A DNA stretch of 64,000 nt from an uncultured Spirochaetales bacterium (GCA_944390045.1 CALXOO010000007.1:1-64000), one strand, 5' to 3'; numbered from the stretch's first letter, positions 8,603 to 17,810 are shown. The notes: generated by a model from the letters alone, not told the origin. Made by a program: numbers and translations.

Positions 8603-9478
8603 ATGGACAAAACCGCTGTACAGAAAAAAAGAAGCCGCGAGAATGGATTCTTCTATAACTTTCTCAGACGTCCGCTAGCAATGTTCGGGCTGACTATACT
8701 CTTGCTGGAAATCATATTGATCTTCCTGTTACCTGTCATGCTTGAGCTAGACCCATACTACATGGATACGCCCAATGTGAATAATGCGCCATCAAGTGAA
8801 TATATTCTTGGCACTGATACTCTTGGTAGGGACTGTCTGGCAAGATTATGTGAAGGTGGAAAAACATCAATCATCGTAGGTACTGTCGCTGTCTCGATCA
8901 GCATAGCTATAGGCGTACCTCTGGGAATGATAGCTGGGTATTATAGAGGTGCTGCTGAGATGATTATCATGCGTTTAGCAGATATCTTCATGTCTCTTCC
9001 AACGATGATTCTTGTTCTGGTCCTAGTAGCCGTCTTTAATCCTTCATTGGCTGTAATTATAGTCGTTATCGGTATTGTTGGGTGGACTGGAGTAGGTAAG
9101 CTGGTTTATGCAGCCACACTATCTGTCAGAAATAAAGAGTTCATTGATGCAGCAAAGGCTATTGGAACAAGCGATTTCGTAATTTTATGCAAGGAAGTTT
9201 TGCCTAATGTTATGACTCCGATCTGGATGACTCTTGCTTTCAGAATATCTGCTGCAATTTTGACGGAGTCATCTCTGAGCTTCCTTGGCGCTGGTGTACA
9301 GCCTCCGCAGCCCTCATGGGGGAATATCATAGCCGCTGCTGAGCAGTTTGTAGTTCTTGCTACAAGGCCTTGGCAATGGATTCCTGCAGGCGTCTGTCTT
9401 TTCATTACAGTCGTAGCATTCAACTTGATTGGGGAAGGAATTAGGGATGTCATGGATCCTCGCACGAGGAAGAGATGA
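8603..9478 (+). CDS. Opp/Dpp-type ABC transporter permease 2 (OppC/DppC)
   Basis: 291 residues. It has the OppC-type N-terminal cytoplasmic leader, first span (FGLTILLLEIILIFLLPVM) and periplasmic LGTDTLGRD loop, the coupling helix EFIDAAKAIGTSDF, and the diagnostic C-terminal pattern FNLIGEGIRDVMDPR. It pairs with the preceding permease. The gap is 13 bases, within one transcript. A fossil of a different OppC gene with the same C-terminal pattern exists at 53.6 kb. Confidence 0.9.
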   Translation: MDKTAVQKKRSRENGFFYNFLRRPLAMFGLTILLLEIILIFLLPVMLELDPYYMDTPNVNNAPSSEYILGTDTLGRDCLARLCEGGKTSIIVGTVAVSISIAIGVPLGMIAGYYRGAAEMIIMRLADIFMSLPTMILVLVLVAVFNPSLAVIIVVIGIVGWTGVGKLVYAATLSVRNKEFIDAAKAIGTSDFVILCKEVLPNVMTPIWMTLAFRISAAILTESSLSFLGAGVQPPQPSWGNIIAAAEQFVVLATRPWQWIPAGVCLFITVVAFNLIGEGIRDVMDPRTRKR

Positions 9479-9488
9479 GGGGGTCATA

Positions 9489-10460
9489 ATGGGGAAGCAA
9501 CTTGAAGTAAAGTCTTTAACGGTTGGATTCAGATCGGGACGCGAAGTACACAACGCTGTCAGCAATGTGACATATTATTTAAACAGAGGTGAAACCCTGT
9601 GTATTGTGGGTGAATCTGGATGCGGGAAGAGTGTCTCTGTTTCTTCTATTCTCCGTCTTTTGCCTGAGAGCTCTACTGTAATATCGGGAGAAATCCTTTT
9701 TGGCGGGATTGATCTTCTGCAGGCAGAAGAAAAGACACTGGATCAAATCCGTGGCGATAAGATATCGATGATTTTTCAGGAGCCAATGACGAGCCTGAAT
9801 CCATCAATGACAATAGGCCGGCAATTAATAGAAAGCGTTAATGCACATGAAAGAGTTCCTAAGGAAAAGGCTTTGGATTTGTGCAAGAGAATGTTGACAG
9901 AGGTCGGGATTCATGATGCAGAAAGATGTATGAACGCATATCCGCATGAGTTTTCAGGGGGTATGCGCCAGCGAGTCATGATTGCAATGGCGATGATCTG
10001 TAAACCAGAAATATTAATTGCTGATGAGCCTACGACGGCCCTTGATGTCACGGTACAAGCACAGATTCTTTCGCTTATGCGCAAATTGAAGAATGAATAT
10101 GGAACTTCCATTATTTTCATCACGCACGATATGGGTGTAGTTGCAGAGATGGCAGATGATGTTATTGTCATGTATGCTGGAGAAATTGTCGAGAAGAGCA
10201 GTGTCACAGAACTGTTTACAAACCCAAAACACCCATATACGAAGGGTTTACTTGCCTCTCTGCCACACATTGGAGAAAAGCAAAACCGTTTATACAGCAT
10301 AGAAGGGACAGTTCCTTCTTTGGCTAATATGCCTGCTGGTTGCCGCTTTAAACAGAGATGCAAAGAGAAGTGTGATGCCTGTAATGTTCATCCTGATCTA
10401 TACAAGTCTGGAGAAGGCTATGTTCGTTGTGTGCTTTACAGCAGAGGAGATGACCTATGA
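9489..10460 (+). CDS. Opp/Dpp-type ABC transporter ATPase 1 (OppD/DppD)
   Basis: 323 residues from the ATG at 9489, which has GAGGGGG about 8 bases upstream; an in-frame start at 9429 would overlap the permease by 50 bases and lacks such a site. Walker A GESGCGKS is at residues 41-48, followed by the signature FSGGMRQRV, Walker B ILIADEPTTALD, and the C-terminal oligopeptide-transporter domain with GCRFKQRCKEKC. It powers import together with the next gene. Confidence 0.92.
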   Translation: MGKQLEVKSLTVGFRSGREVHNAVSNVTYYLNRGETLCIVGESGCGKSVSVSSILRLLPESSTVISGEILFGGIDLLQAEEKTLDQIRGDKISMIFQEPMTSLNPSMTIGRQLIESVNAHERVPKEKALDLCKRMLTEVGIHDAERCMNAYPHEFSGGMRQRVMIAMAMICKPEILIADEPTTALDVTVQAQILSLMRKLKNEYGTSIIFITHDMGVVAEMADDVIVMYAGEIVEKSSVTELFTNPKHPYTKGLLASLPHIGEKQNRLYSIEGTVPSLANMPAGCRFKQRCKEKCDACNVHPDLYKSGEGYVRCVLYSRGDDL

Positions 10461-11434
10461 AGGGATGTCCAGAATATGTGCTTCAGACATTTGGTGTGAA
10501 GAAATATTTTGATGCTAGCAGGACCTTCTTTCGTCAAGCGAAACAGGTTCGTGCTGTTGATGGTGTTGATATCTGTGTCCGTCATAATGAGACAGTCGGA
10601 CTTGTTGGTGAATCTGGTTGTGGAAAGTCTACAATTGCTAGACTAGTCTTAAAACTGAAACGAGTAACAGAAGGTAAAATTTTCTTTGAAGGTGAAGACA
10701 TCACTTTCCTGAAAAAGGATGAACTAAGAGAAATAAGAAAGGATATGCAGGTCGTTTTCCAGGACCCATATTCCTCTCTTAATGGAAGGCAATCAATTTA
10801 TACTATCGTCTCTGCCCCCCTTTATAGATTCAAGATAGGTACGGCAAAGGAAAAGGAAGAGATAACAAAAGAGGTTCTTGATCGTGTAGGATTAAGGCCG
10901 TCGGACATGTTTAAGTATCCGCATCAGCTTTCTGGCGGGCAGCGGCAGAGAGTGGCGATCGCAAGAGCGATTATCCTTCATCCGAAATTTGTTGTTTGTG
11001 ATGAACCAGTATCAGCTCTTGATGTATCAGTACGCTCTCAGGTCCTTAACTTGATGAAAGATCTGCAAGATGTTTTCAAGATGTCTTATCTTTTCATTTC
11101 TCATGATTTAAGTACCGTCTACTACCTGTGTGACAGGGTTTATGTAATGTATCTTGGGAGAATTGTGGAAGAAGGTAGCAAAGAGGAGATTTTTTCGAAT
11201 CCCCTTCATCCATATACCAAAATTCTTCTCTCCGCTATTCCTCAGCCTGTAGTGGGACGAAAAAAAGATATCCTTCTTTTAGCTGGAGAGAACCCTAGTC
11301 CTATAGATATTCCTTCCGGATGCAGATTCCGGACCCGTTGTCCTTTTGCAGATGAAACATGCATGTCCTGCGATCCTGTGCTTATGGAGGTAGGCATGGA
11401 TCATAAGGTTGCTTGTTTAAAAATTAAAAAATAG
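10457..11434 (+). CDS. Opp/Dpp-type ABC transporter ATPase 2 (OppF/DppF)
   Basis: 325 residues. Walker A GESGCGKST is at residues 51-59, signature LSGGQRQRVAIARA, Walker B FVVCDEPVSALD, and the C-terminal Cys-containing domain is present (GCRFRTRCPFADETC). The start overlaps the preceding stop by ATGA, a classical coupled arrangement for the OppD/OppF heterodimer. Confidence 0.92.
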   Translation: MKGCPEYVLQTFGVKKYFDASRTFFRQAKQVRAVDGVDICVRHNETVGLVGESGCGKSTIARLVLKLKRVTEGKIFFEGEDITFLKKDELREIRKDMQVVFQDPYSSLNGRQSIYTIVSAPLYRFKIGTAKEKEEITKEVLDRVGLRPSDMFKYPHQLSGGQRQRVAIARAIILHPKFVVCDEPVSALDVSVRSQVLNLMKDLQDVFKMSYLFISHDLSTVYYLCDRVYVMYLGRIVEEGSKEEIFSNPLHPYTKILLSAIPQPVVGRKKDILLLAGENPSPIDIPSGCRFRTRCPFADETCMSCDPVLMEVGMDHKVACLKIKK

Positions 11435-11446
11435 GAGGAAATTAGG

Positions 11447-13030
11447 ATGAAGAAATTAGTCGCAATACTTCTAGTCGCGTTAGTTGTGGTTTCTTCTGTT
11501 GTGGCTGGCGGAAACGCTGAAACTTCATCGGATCAAGAACGGACTTGGACCCTTGGAGTAAGTGGCAATTGGTATACACATTGCCCATGGATGACTAATG
11601 GAGGTGGAGGTAAGACTGAATCCATTGTTAACGGGCTTATCTATGATGGACTTGTTTATGTTAATCAGCTTGGAGAGGCTAGCCCGCGTGCGGCAAAGAG
11701 CTGGGAGATGTCCGACGACTATATGACAGTGACATTCCATCTGGATGAGAGAGCCAAATGGCATGATGGAGAGCCTGTAACAGCGGATGACTGGGTGTGG
11801 ACATTCCAGATGGCAACTGATCCTGATTCTGCATTATTGGACATGGCAGATTTCAACATGATTGCCGGCACGGATGATGCGACAGGTAAGGAGGTCTCAG
11901 AGAATTCTGTTGGGGTCCGTGCAATTGACGACTATACGCTAGAAATTACATTTAAATCTCCTACAAACCTTGACACATGGTTTGTCTCATATGGTGGAGA
12001 GTACAGAGTCCTTCCAAAGCATATTCTTGAAGATTATCCTATGTCTGAGATTACGACATGCGATTTCTGGCTTAATCCAATAGGCTCTGGCCCCTGCATC
12101 TTTGTATCAGAGCAGACGAGTTCATCGATTACACTCAAAGCCAATGCTGAGTATCAGCTTGGATCTCCAGGATTTGATACTCTTATTGTTCGTTCCATTG
12201 ATTCTGCAAATGTTGAGACTTCTTTCCTTGCCCATGAGATTGACGCATATGCATCACCGTTGACGTATGAGGGTACTCAAGTTCTTGCAGTTGATCCTAC
12301 GATTAAAATTACAAGAGGAGAAACAGCGGATCTCATGTACTTGATGTGCGTGAATAATAGAGTTGTTGATTCTGTTGATGCAAGGCTGGCAATTAATTAT
12401 GCAATCAATAAGCAGGAAATTATTGATGTGCTTTTCAGCGGACAGGGAGTACCTCTGGAATCATGTATAGCTCCTGGATCACCTTATTTCAACGATGCAC
12501 AGGAAACTATATATGATCCGGAGCTTGCCAAGGAACTTCTAAAAAAATCAGGTTGGCAGCAGTCAGGTCCTTTAACGCTTGCAACAACCGCTGAGAGGGA
12601 GAATATTGCCGTCATGGTTGAGAGTTATCTTGAAGCAATTGGCCTTGATATCAATATTCTGGTGTGCGATTCAGGAACACTTTATGGCGGACTCTTTGAT
12701 GAGACTATCCCTATGGGAATGGCGTCTCTGCCTTTGACAGCAGATCCAATGGCAACTGATCAGATGTATGACTATACACGCCCTGGATACTATAACGTCA
12801 CAGATCCGCACTTCCTTGAGTTGCAGAATGAAATAGATAGTGAGATGGATCAGTCCAAGAGAATCGAACTGATCAAGGAATGGCAGGAATATGGATGGGC
12901 TGTACAGCCTGCAACCTTCCTGTGTGCTACATACTCGTATTATGCTGAGTCTGGGCATATCTCTGGTTTCGAAGTTGGTGGAAGAGAGTACGGGACTATT
13001 CCTGTTTGGAAGATATCTGTGAATCAATAA
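11447..13030 (+). CDS. family 5 extracellular solute-binding protein (OppA/DppA)
   Basis: 527 residues, a normal length for oligopeptide-type binding proteins. The first 25 residues form a Sec signal peptide (KKLVAILLVALVVVSSVVAG) without a lipobox Cys, so the protein is probably periplasmic rather than a lipoprotein. The family pattern SPRAAKSWEMSDDYMTVTFHL appears here as short matching segments near residues 80-100, followed by KWHDGEPVTADDWVWTF. It delivers the substrate to the importer encoded just upstream and starts 12 bases after the ATPase gene behind AGGAGGAAATT. Its position as the last transport gene is unusual, as binding proteins often come first. Confidence 0.9.
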   Translation: MKKLVAILLVALVVVSSVVAGGNAETSSDQERTWTLGVSGNWYTHCPWMTNGGGGKTESIVNGLIYDGLVYVNQLGEASPRAAKSWEMSDDYMTVTFHLDERAKWHDGEPVTADDWVWTFQMATDPDSALLDMADFNMIAGTDDATGKEVSENSVGVRAIDDYTLEITFKSPTNLDTWFVSYGGEYRVLPKHILEDYPMSEITTCDFWLNPIGSGPCIFVSEQTSSSITLKANAEYQLGSPGFDTLIVRSIDSANVETSFLAHEIDAYASPLTYEGTQVLAVDPTIKITRGETADLMYLMCVNNRVVDSVDARLAINYAINKQEIIDVLFSGQGVPLESCIAPGSPYFNDAQETIYDPELAKELLKKSGWQQSGPLTLATTAERENIAVMVESYLEAIGLDINILVCDSGTLYGGLFDETIPMGMASLPLTADPMATDQMYDYTRPGYYNVTDPHFLELQNEIDSEMDQSKRIELIKEWQEYGWAVQPATFLCATYSYYAESGHISGFEVGGREYGTIPVWKISVNQ

Positions 13031-13106
13031 TTGTTTTTCTTGTCCGTTGGCCGGCATGGCCGATGGACATCATATGAAGATTGGATAGAAAAAGGGAGGA
13101 AAAAAG

Positions 13107-14738
13107 ATGTCTAAGAAGTATCCAATTGGAACAGAAACACCCAAATCAGTTTCCTATGTTACAAGGAATATACCGAAAGTCACGGTAGAGCAGAGAGAAA
13201 AAGCTCTCATGGCAACCCATTATAATGAATTTGCGTTTCCAGCAGGCTTACTTACAGTCGACATGTTGTCTGATTCTGGTACTACCAGTATGACTGATCT
13301 TCAGTGGAGCGCATTGTTCCTTGGAGACGAATCATATGGTCGAAACAAAGGATACTATGTTCTTCTTGACGCATTTCGGGATGTGTTTGAACGAGGGGAT
13401 GCGCAAAAGAAATCAATAGACCTCATTAGAACCGGATGTGAGGACATCGACAAGCTTCTTGATGAACTTTATCTTTGCGAATATGAAGGTGGACTTTTCA
13501 ATGGTGGTGCAGCCCAGCTGGAACGTCCAAATACTTTCCTAGTTCCGCAGGGAAGGTGTGCAGAGTCGTTACTTTTTTCTATAGTGAGTAAGATTCTGAA
13601 TGACCGTTATCCAGGAAAGAGTTTTACAATCCCTTCTAATGGGCACTTCGATACGACAGAAGGAAACATAAAGCAGATGGGATCGATTCCAAGGAATCTC
13701 TATGACAAAGATCTTCTCTGGGAAGTCCCTGAAGGCGGAAAATATAAAACGAATCCATTTAAGGGTAATATGGATACGAGGAAGCTTGAAGCGCTGATCA
13801 ACCAGCTTGGACCAGAGAACGTACCTCTTGTTTATGCAACAATAACGAATAATACGGTATGTGGACAGCCTGTATCGATGGCAAATCTTCGCGAGACCAG
13901 CCGGATTGCACATGCTTACAATATCCCATTCATGTTAGATGCTGCTCGGTGGGCAGAGAATGCATACTTTATAAAGAAATATGAAGATGGATACTCACAG
14001 AAAAGTATATTCGAGATTGCCAAAGAGATGTTCTCTTACTGTGATGGTTTCACTGCTTCTTTGAAGAAGGACGGGCACTCAAATATGGGTGGTGTGTGTG
14101 CATTTAGGGATAGAGGATATTTCTGGAGGAATTTCTCAGATTTTAATCCTGATGGCTCAGTCAAAACAGATGTTGGCATTCTCCTTAAAGTTAAACAGAT
14201 TTCTTCATATGGCAATGATTCTTATGGAGCAATGTCCGGGCGCGATATTATGGCTCTGACTGTTGGCTTATATGAGGCCGGACGTTACGATTATTTGGAG
14301 TCTCGTGTTGAACAGTGCGAATACCTTGCTCAGGGGTTCTATAATGCGGGTGTGCCTGTCGTACTTCCTGCTGGAGGACATGGTGTTTATATAAATGTCG
14401 ACAAGTTCTTTGACGGAAAGAGAGGACATGATTCATTTGCAGGGGAGGGCCTTAGTCTTGAACTGATCAGGCGTTACGGGATTAGAGTCTCCGAACTAGG
14501 AGATTACTCTATGGAATATGATCTCAAGACGCCAGAGCAGCAGGCTGAAGTATGCAATGTCGTAAGATTCGCAATCAACAGATGTCAGCTTTCAAGAGAG
14601 CATCTTGATTATGTGATTTCGGCTGTTTCTGAGCTTTACAAGGACAGGGAAAGTATTCCCAATATGAGAATTGTTTCTGGGCACACTCTCCCGATGCGGC
14701 ATTTCCACGCGTTCTTGGAACCATATCCTGCAAATTAA
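13107..14738 (+). CDS. tryptophanase/tyrosine phenol-lyase family beta-eliminating lyase, extended
   Basis: 543 residues, about 70 more than classical TnaA or Tpl. Core motifs are visible: LLTVDMLSDSGTTSM, a variant PxGRxAE (VPQGRCAESLL), the PLP-binding segment SLKKDGHSNMGG with the Schiff-base Lys at residue 320/321, and MRHFHA near the C-terminus. The last matches the TnaA form with His rather than the Phe of Tpl. The extra length lies mainly between the YGRNKGYYVL region and the GR motif. The reaction expected from the family is amino acid to pyruvate, ammonia and an aromatic leaving group. It is the last gene of the operon, downstream of importer and hydrolase, so it probably degrades the released amino acid. 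Preferred substrate is uncertain. Confidence 0.85.
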   Translation: MSKKYPIGTETPKSVSYVTRNIPKVTVEQREKALMATHYNEFAFPAGLLTVDMLSDSGTTSMTDLQWSALFLGDESYGRNKGYYVLLDAFRDVFERGDAQKKSIDLIRTGCEDIDKLLDELYLCEYEGGLFNGGAAQLERPNTFLVPQGRCAESLLFSIVSKILNDRYPGKSFTIPSNGHFDTTEGNIKQMGSIPRNLYDKDLLWEVPEGGKYKTNPFKGNMDTRKLEALINQLGPENVPLVYATITNNTVCGQPVSMANLRETSRIAHAYNIPFMLDAARWAENAYFIKKYEDGYSQKSIFEIAKEMFSYCDGFTASLKKDGHSNMGGVCAFRDRGYFWRNFSDFNPDGSVKTDVGILLKVKQISSYGNDSYGAMSGRDIMALTVGLYEAGRYDYLESRVEQCEYLAQGFYNAGVPVVLPAGGHGVYINVDKFFDGKRGHDSFAGEGLSLELIRRYGIRVSELGDYSMEYDLKTPEQQAEVCNVVRFAINRCQLSREHLDYVISAVSELYKDRESIPNMRIVSGHTLPMRHFHAFLEPYPAN

Positions 14739-14761
14739 GAATGCTTTATTCTGTTTCTCCT

Positions 14762-14787
14762 GGGGCTGCTGGAATTCTGGCAGTCCC
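14762..14787 (+). terminator. hairpin at the end of the catabolic operon
   Basis: Eleven-base-pair stem (14762-14772 with 14777-14787, including three G-T pairs) and an AATT loop, 23 bases after the lyase stop. The following tract TGCTTGTTAA is not a strong T run. The rest of 14788-14966 is AT-rich with nothing I can name. Confidence 0.5.
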
Positions 14788-14966
14788 TGCTTGTTAAGAT
14801 GAAACCACAAGCATATAAATTTAATTACATATTAGACAATATGACTAAAATACTCGGCAATTAACCAAAGATTTTGATCAGCAAAGTTTAGTAACAGTCC
14901 TGGTTGACATACTGAGGCATGTTCTTCCCCCTGCGTTAATTTGTTCAGCGGCATGGCTGTGACCAT

Positions 14967-14995
14967 TTACAACTGCTTTTCCGGTAAGTTAGAAT
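14967..14995 (+). promoter_or_regulatory. promoter of the repeat lipoprotein
   Basis: TTACAA (14967-14972), 17-base spacer, TAGAAT (14990-14995), then a 26-base gap containing GAGGGGGAT before the ATG at 15022. Confidence 0.5.
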
Positions 14996-15021
14996 TCCTT
15001 TAAAAGAGTGAGGGGGATAAT

Positions 15022-16233
15022 ATGAGAAAAATCACTATTATCGTATTGGCACTTGCCCTGGTGCTGCTTGCGTCATGTGAGTCATTCCGTGCCGATTATT
15101 ATGTTGACGGCACCTATTACGCCAGTCAGGACGAGAGCCACTTCGGAGAGCCGTGGACGCCGTCCCTTCCGCAGGACAGGATCTTCAGCGGTTGGGGCCT
15201 GGAAGGCGGAAGCGAGCCGTATACGGACTGGACCCAGCTCCCTGAGGGTGAGGTCAGGTTCGACGCCATCATCACAGATATTGACTATATCGAATTCTAT
15301 GTCGGTGACAGCCTGTACGAAAGGCAGCTGGTGACGCAGTTCGCAGAGCCGGAAGCTCCTGAGGCTCCAGATGGAAAGTCATTTGCCGGATGGGCACTGC
15401 CGGACAGTTCCGAGCTGGTTGAAGACTGGTCGGCGACACCTGAGGATGTCCTGCGCCTCAATGCCGTGTTCATGGACAACTATGATTTCTATGTCAACGG
15501 AAAACTGTGGAAGAGCGTCGCTCCATGGGACTACGCTGATCCCGGCATTCCAGAGGAGAGCTTATATCCTGTGGAGAAATCCTTTGGCGGCTGGACTGTT
15601 GAGGGCAGCAGCACTCCGGTGACTGACTGGACGGTCGTACCTGAGGAGCACAGGCTGAACGCGGTTCTTGTCGATGACTACCTTTTCTATGTCAACGGAG
15701 AGCTGTGGAAGGACGTATCTCCCTGGAATTTCGGCGACCCGGGTACCCCTGAGGACAAGCTCATTCCCCGCGGCTATGTCTTCGAGGGCTGGCTGTCGGC
15801 TCCTGACTACACTCCATACTCCGACTGGAAGGCTGTTCCCGGCAACGGAGTGCTCCGCTTTGATGCCCTCCTTTCCGAGAACACCGTCGCCTCTGCCATC
15901 GGGGATAACAACGTCAAGCTGAGTTACAGCCCCCACAGGGAGATAGAGGTTCTGGGGCCCGTCTTCATTGAGGAGCCCTATGAGATCGTGAGAGGAGGAG
16001 TGAAGGTCGGAGGAATAGGCTACAGCGACATCATGAAGGCGGCGCTCGAGCTCTATCCGGGAGCTGACCAGGTCATAGACATTGTCGTCGACTACTCCAC
16101 GATGCACTACACGCTCCAGAGCGACGGATCCGGCCAGGTGGAGCGTGCGCTGGCTGAGGACTACGCAGAGGCCTCATCAGATTCCTATTTCAGGGTTGCG
16201 ACCTATACAGGAATCGCGATAGATATTCTGTAG
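15022..16233 (+). CDS. lipoprotein with four InlB-like B-repeats
   Basis: 403 residues. The signal peptide ends in the lipobox LLASC with the lipidated Cys at residue 19, so it is membrane-anchored and facing outward. Four tandem repeats of 64-66 residues begin at about residues 26, 92, 156 and 222, each opening with a YV-D/N-G hairpin and carrying an FxGW motif (residues 55, 121, 188, 254). This is the pattern of the InlB B-repeat/bacterial surface-repeat families. Residues about 290-403 form a different, non-repeated domain (IRGGVKVGG-like segment, then DQVIDIVVDYS). Such repeats usually occur in surface or adhesive proteins; the function here is unknown. It has its own promoter and terminator. 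Confidence 0.75.
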   Translation: MRKITIIVLALALVLLASCESFRADYYVDGTYYASQDESHFGEPWTPSLPQDRIFSGWGLEGGSEPYTDWTQLPEGEVRFDAIITDIDYIEFYVGDSLYERQLVTQFAEPEAPEAPDGKSFAGWALPDSSELVEDWSATPEDVLRLNAVFMDNYDFYVNGKLWKSVAPWDYADPGIPEESLYPVEKSFGGWTVEGSSTPVTDWTVVPEEHRLNAVLVDDYLFYVNGELWKDVSPWNFGDPGTPEDKLIPRGYVFEGWLSAPDYTPYSDWKAVPGNGVLRFDALLSENTVASAIGDNNVKLSYSPHREIEVLGPVFIEEPYEIVRGGVKVGGIGYSDIMKAALELYPGADQVIDIVVDYSTMHYTLQSDGSGQVERALAEDYAEASSDSYFRVATYTGIAIDIL

Positions 16234-16255
16234 CATACAGCTGGCAGCATTCACG

Positions 16256-16286
16256 GCGCCCGGAAATCCTGGGCGCTTTTGTTTTG
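16256..16286 (+). terminator. Rho-independent terminator
   Basis: GCGCCC (16256-16261) pairs with GGGCGC (16271-16276) and is followed by TTTTGTTTT, 22 bases after the lipoprotein stop. Confidence 0.8.
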
Positions 16287-16365
16287 GTTTTCCGCTGTAT
16301 TGTCCTGATAAATATGAGTGATTTGCAGTTTTTGATCTTCATTTTTATGAAAGCTCAAGTTTTCG

Positions 16366-16394
16366 TTGACAGCTTCTGAAAAGGGGCCTTAAGC
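16366..16394 (+). promoter_or_regulatory. promoter of gdhA
   Basis: Perfect TTGACA (16366-16371), 17-base spacer and a weaker TTAAGC (16389-16394). The ribosome site AAGGAGA and a GTG start follow. Confidence 0.5.
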
Positions 16395-16417
16395 TTGATG
16401 TGCAAGGAGATGAAGAC

Positions 16418-17755
16418 GTGTACGATGTAGATTCTTTCATTGCTGAACTTGAGCGCAGGAATCCCTCTCAGGAGGAATTCATCCAGGCGGCCAGGGAGGT
16501 TGTCTCCAATGTCATCGATGTGGTCAACGACAATCCCCAGTATATCAGGAACAAGATTCTGGAACGCATCACTGAGCCTGACAGGGTGATCTCCTTCAAG
16601 GTGGAGTGGGAGGATGACAACGGCGAGATTCAGGTCAACAAAGGCTACCGTGTCCAGTTCAACAACGCGCTGGGACCCTACAAGGGCGGACTGCGTTTCC
16701 ACTCATCAGTCACGCTTGGGGGACTGAAGTTCCTCGGTTTCGAGCAGATCTTCAAGAATGCCCTGACCAGTCTGCCAATGGGAGGAGGCAAGGGAGGAAG
16801 CGACTTCTCTGCCCGGGGCCGGAGCGACGCGGAGATTCTCCGCTTCTGCCGTTCCTTCATGACGGAACTCTATAAATACATCGGACCAGATACTGATGTT
16901 CCTGCGGGGGATATCGGAGTCGGCGCCAGGGAAATAGGCTTCCTCTATGGTCAGTACAAGAGAATTGTCGGTGAGAACACCGGAGTGCTCACCGGAAAGA
17001 CGCTGGGCTGGGGCGGCTCTCTGGTCAGGCCCGAGGCGACAGGCTTCGGTACAATGTACTTTGCTGATGAGATGCTCCGTCAGGCCGGTGACACGCTTGC
17101 TGGCAAGCGCATAGCCGTATCCGGCTTTGGAAATGTCGCCTGGGGCGCAGTGCTCAAGGCCGCAGAACTTGGTGCGAAGGTCGTCACCATCTCAGGACCG
17201 GACGGCTACATCCTGGACGAGGAAGGAGTCAGCACGCCTGAGAAAGCCGCCTTCATGCTGCAGCTCAGGGCCAGCAACAATGATGTCGTCAAGCCATATG
17301 CAGACAAGTTCCACTGCCAGTTCGTTCCCGGAAGGAAACCCTGGGAGGTGCCGGTCGACATGGCCTTCCCCTGCGCCATACAGAATGAGCTGGATCTTGA
17401 GGATGCCAGGACCCTGGTCTCGAATGGATGCAGATATGTTGTCGAGACTTCGAACATGGGTGTGACGGCCCAGGCCATGGACTATCTGCTCGAGAAGGAG
17501 ATTCCGCTTGCACCGGGCAAGGCGGCCAACGCCGGCGGTGTCGCGGTCAGCGGACTTGAGATGAGCCAGAACGCACAGCATCTCTACTGGACGCGTCAGG
17601 AGGTCGACTCCAGACTGCGCCACATCATGAGCCAGATCCACAGTGCCTGCGTCAAGGACGGCAGGCAGGATGACGGATACATAAACTATGTGAAGGGGGC
17701 GAACATAGCGGGATTCAGAAAGGTCGCCGACGCCATGTGCCAGCAGGGCTACTGA
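16418..17755 (+). CDS. gdhA: NADP-type glutamate dehydrogenase
   Basis: 445 residues from the GTG at 16418, matching the usual 445-450 residues of hexameric GdhA; AGGAGA lies 7 bases before this GTG, whereas the GTG at 16400 has no such site. It interconverts 2-oxoglutarate plus ammonia and glutamate in the cytoplasm. Motifs: GPYKGGLRFH near residue 87, catalytic-Lys segment LPMGGGKGGSDF at 119-130, DVPAGDIGVG, and the Rossmann segment SGFGNVAWGA. It is a single gene with its own promoter and a bidirectional terminator shared with the converging nitroreductase. Confidence 0.95.
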   Translation: MYDVDSFIAELERRNPSQEEFIQAAREVVSNVIDVVNDNPQYIRNKILERITEPDRVISFKVEWEDDNGEIQVNKGYRVQFNNALGPYKGGLRFHSSVTLGGLKFLGFEQIFKNALTSLPMGGGKGGSDFSARGRSDAEILRFCRSFMTELYKYIGPDTDVPAGDIGVGAREIGFLYGQYKRIVGENTGVLTGKTLGWGGSLVRPEATGFGTMYFADEMLRQAGDTLAGKRIAVSGFGNVAWGAVLKAAELGAKVVTISGPDGYILDEEGVSTPEKAAFMLQLRASNNDVVKPYADKFHCQFVPGRKPWEVPVDMAFPCAIQNELDLEDARTLVSNGCRYVVETSNMGVTAQAMDYLLEKEIPLAPGKAANAGGVAVSGLEMSQNAQHLYWTRQEVDSRLRHIMSQIHSACVKDGRQDDGYINYVKGANIAGFRKVADAMCQQGY

Positions 17756-17780
17756 CCCCGGAATTCCTTCTCCTTTGTGG

Positions 17781-17810
17781 CGGGATTGCCATTGGCAGTC
17801 CCGTTTTTTT
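17781..17810. terminator. terminator between gdhA and nitroreductase
   Basis: Ten-base-pair stem (17781-17790 with 17794-17803) and an ATT loop, followed by seven Ts on the plus strand. It serves gdhA and may also stop the converging minus-strand gene. Confidence 0.9.

Larger units (their letters stand above)
4290..15010. other. low-GC catabolic island
   Basis: By eye, the DNA from about 4.3 to 15.0 kb is clearly AT-richer, with many A/T third codon positions, than the G/C-ending codons on both sides. It contains a divergent regulator and a compact single-direction operon for import and breakdown of an amino-acid conjugate. I found no integrase, tRNA or direct repeat at its edges, so the transfer mechanism is unknown. 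Horizontal acquisition is an inference from composition alone. Confidence 0.6.
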
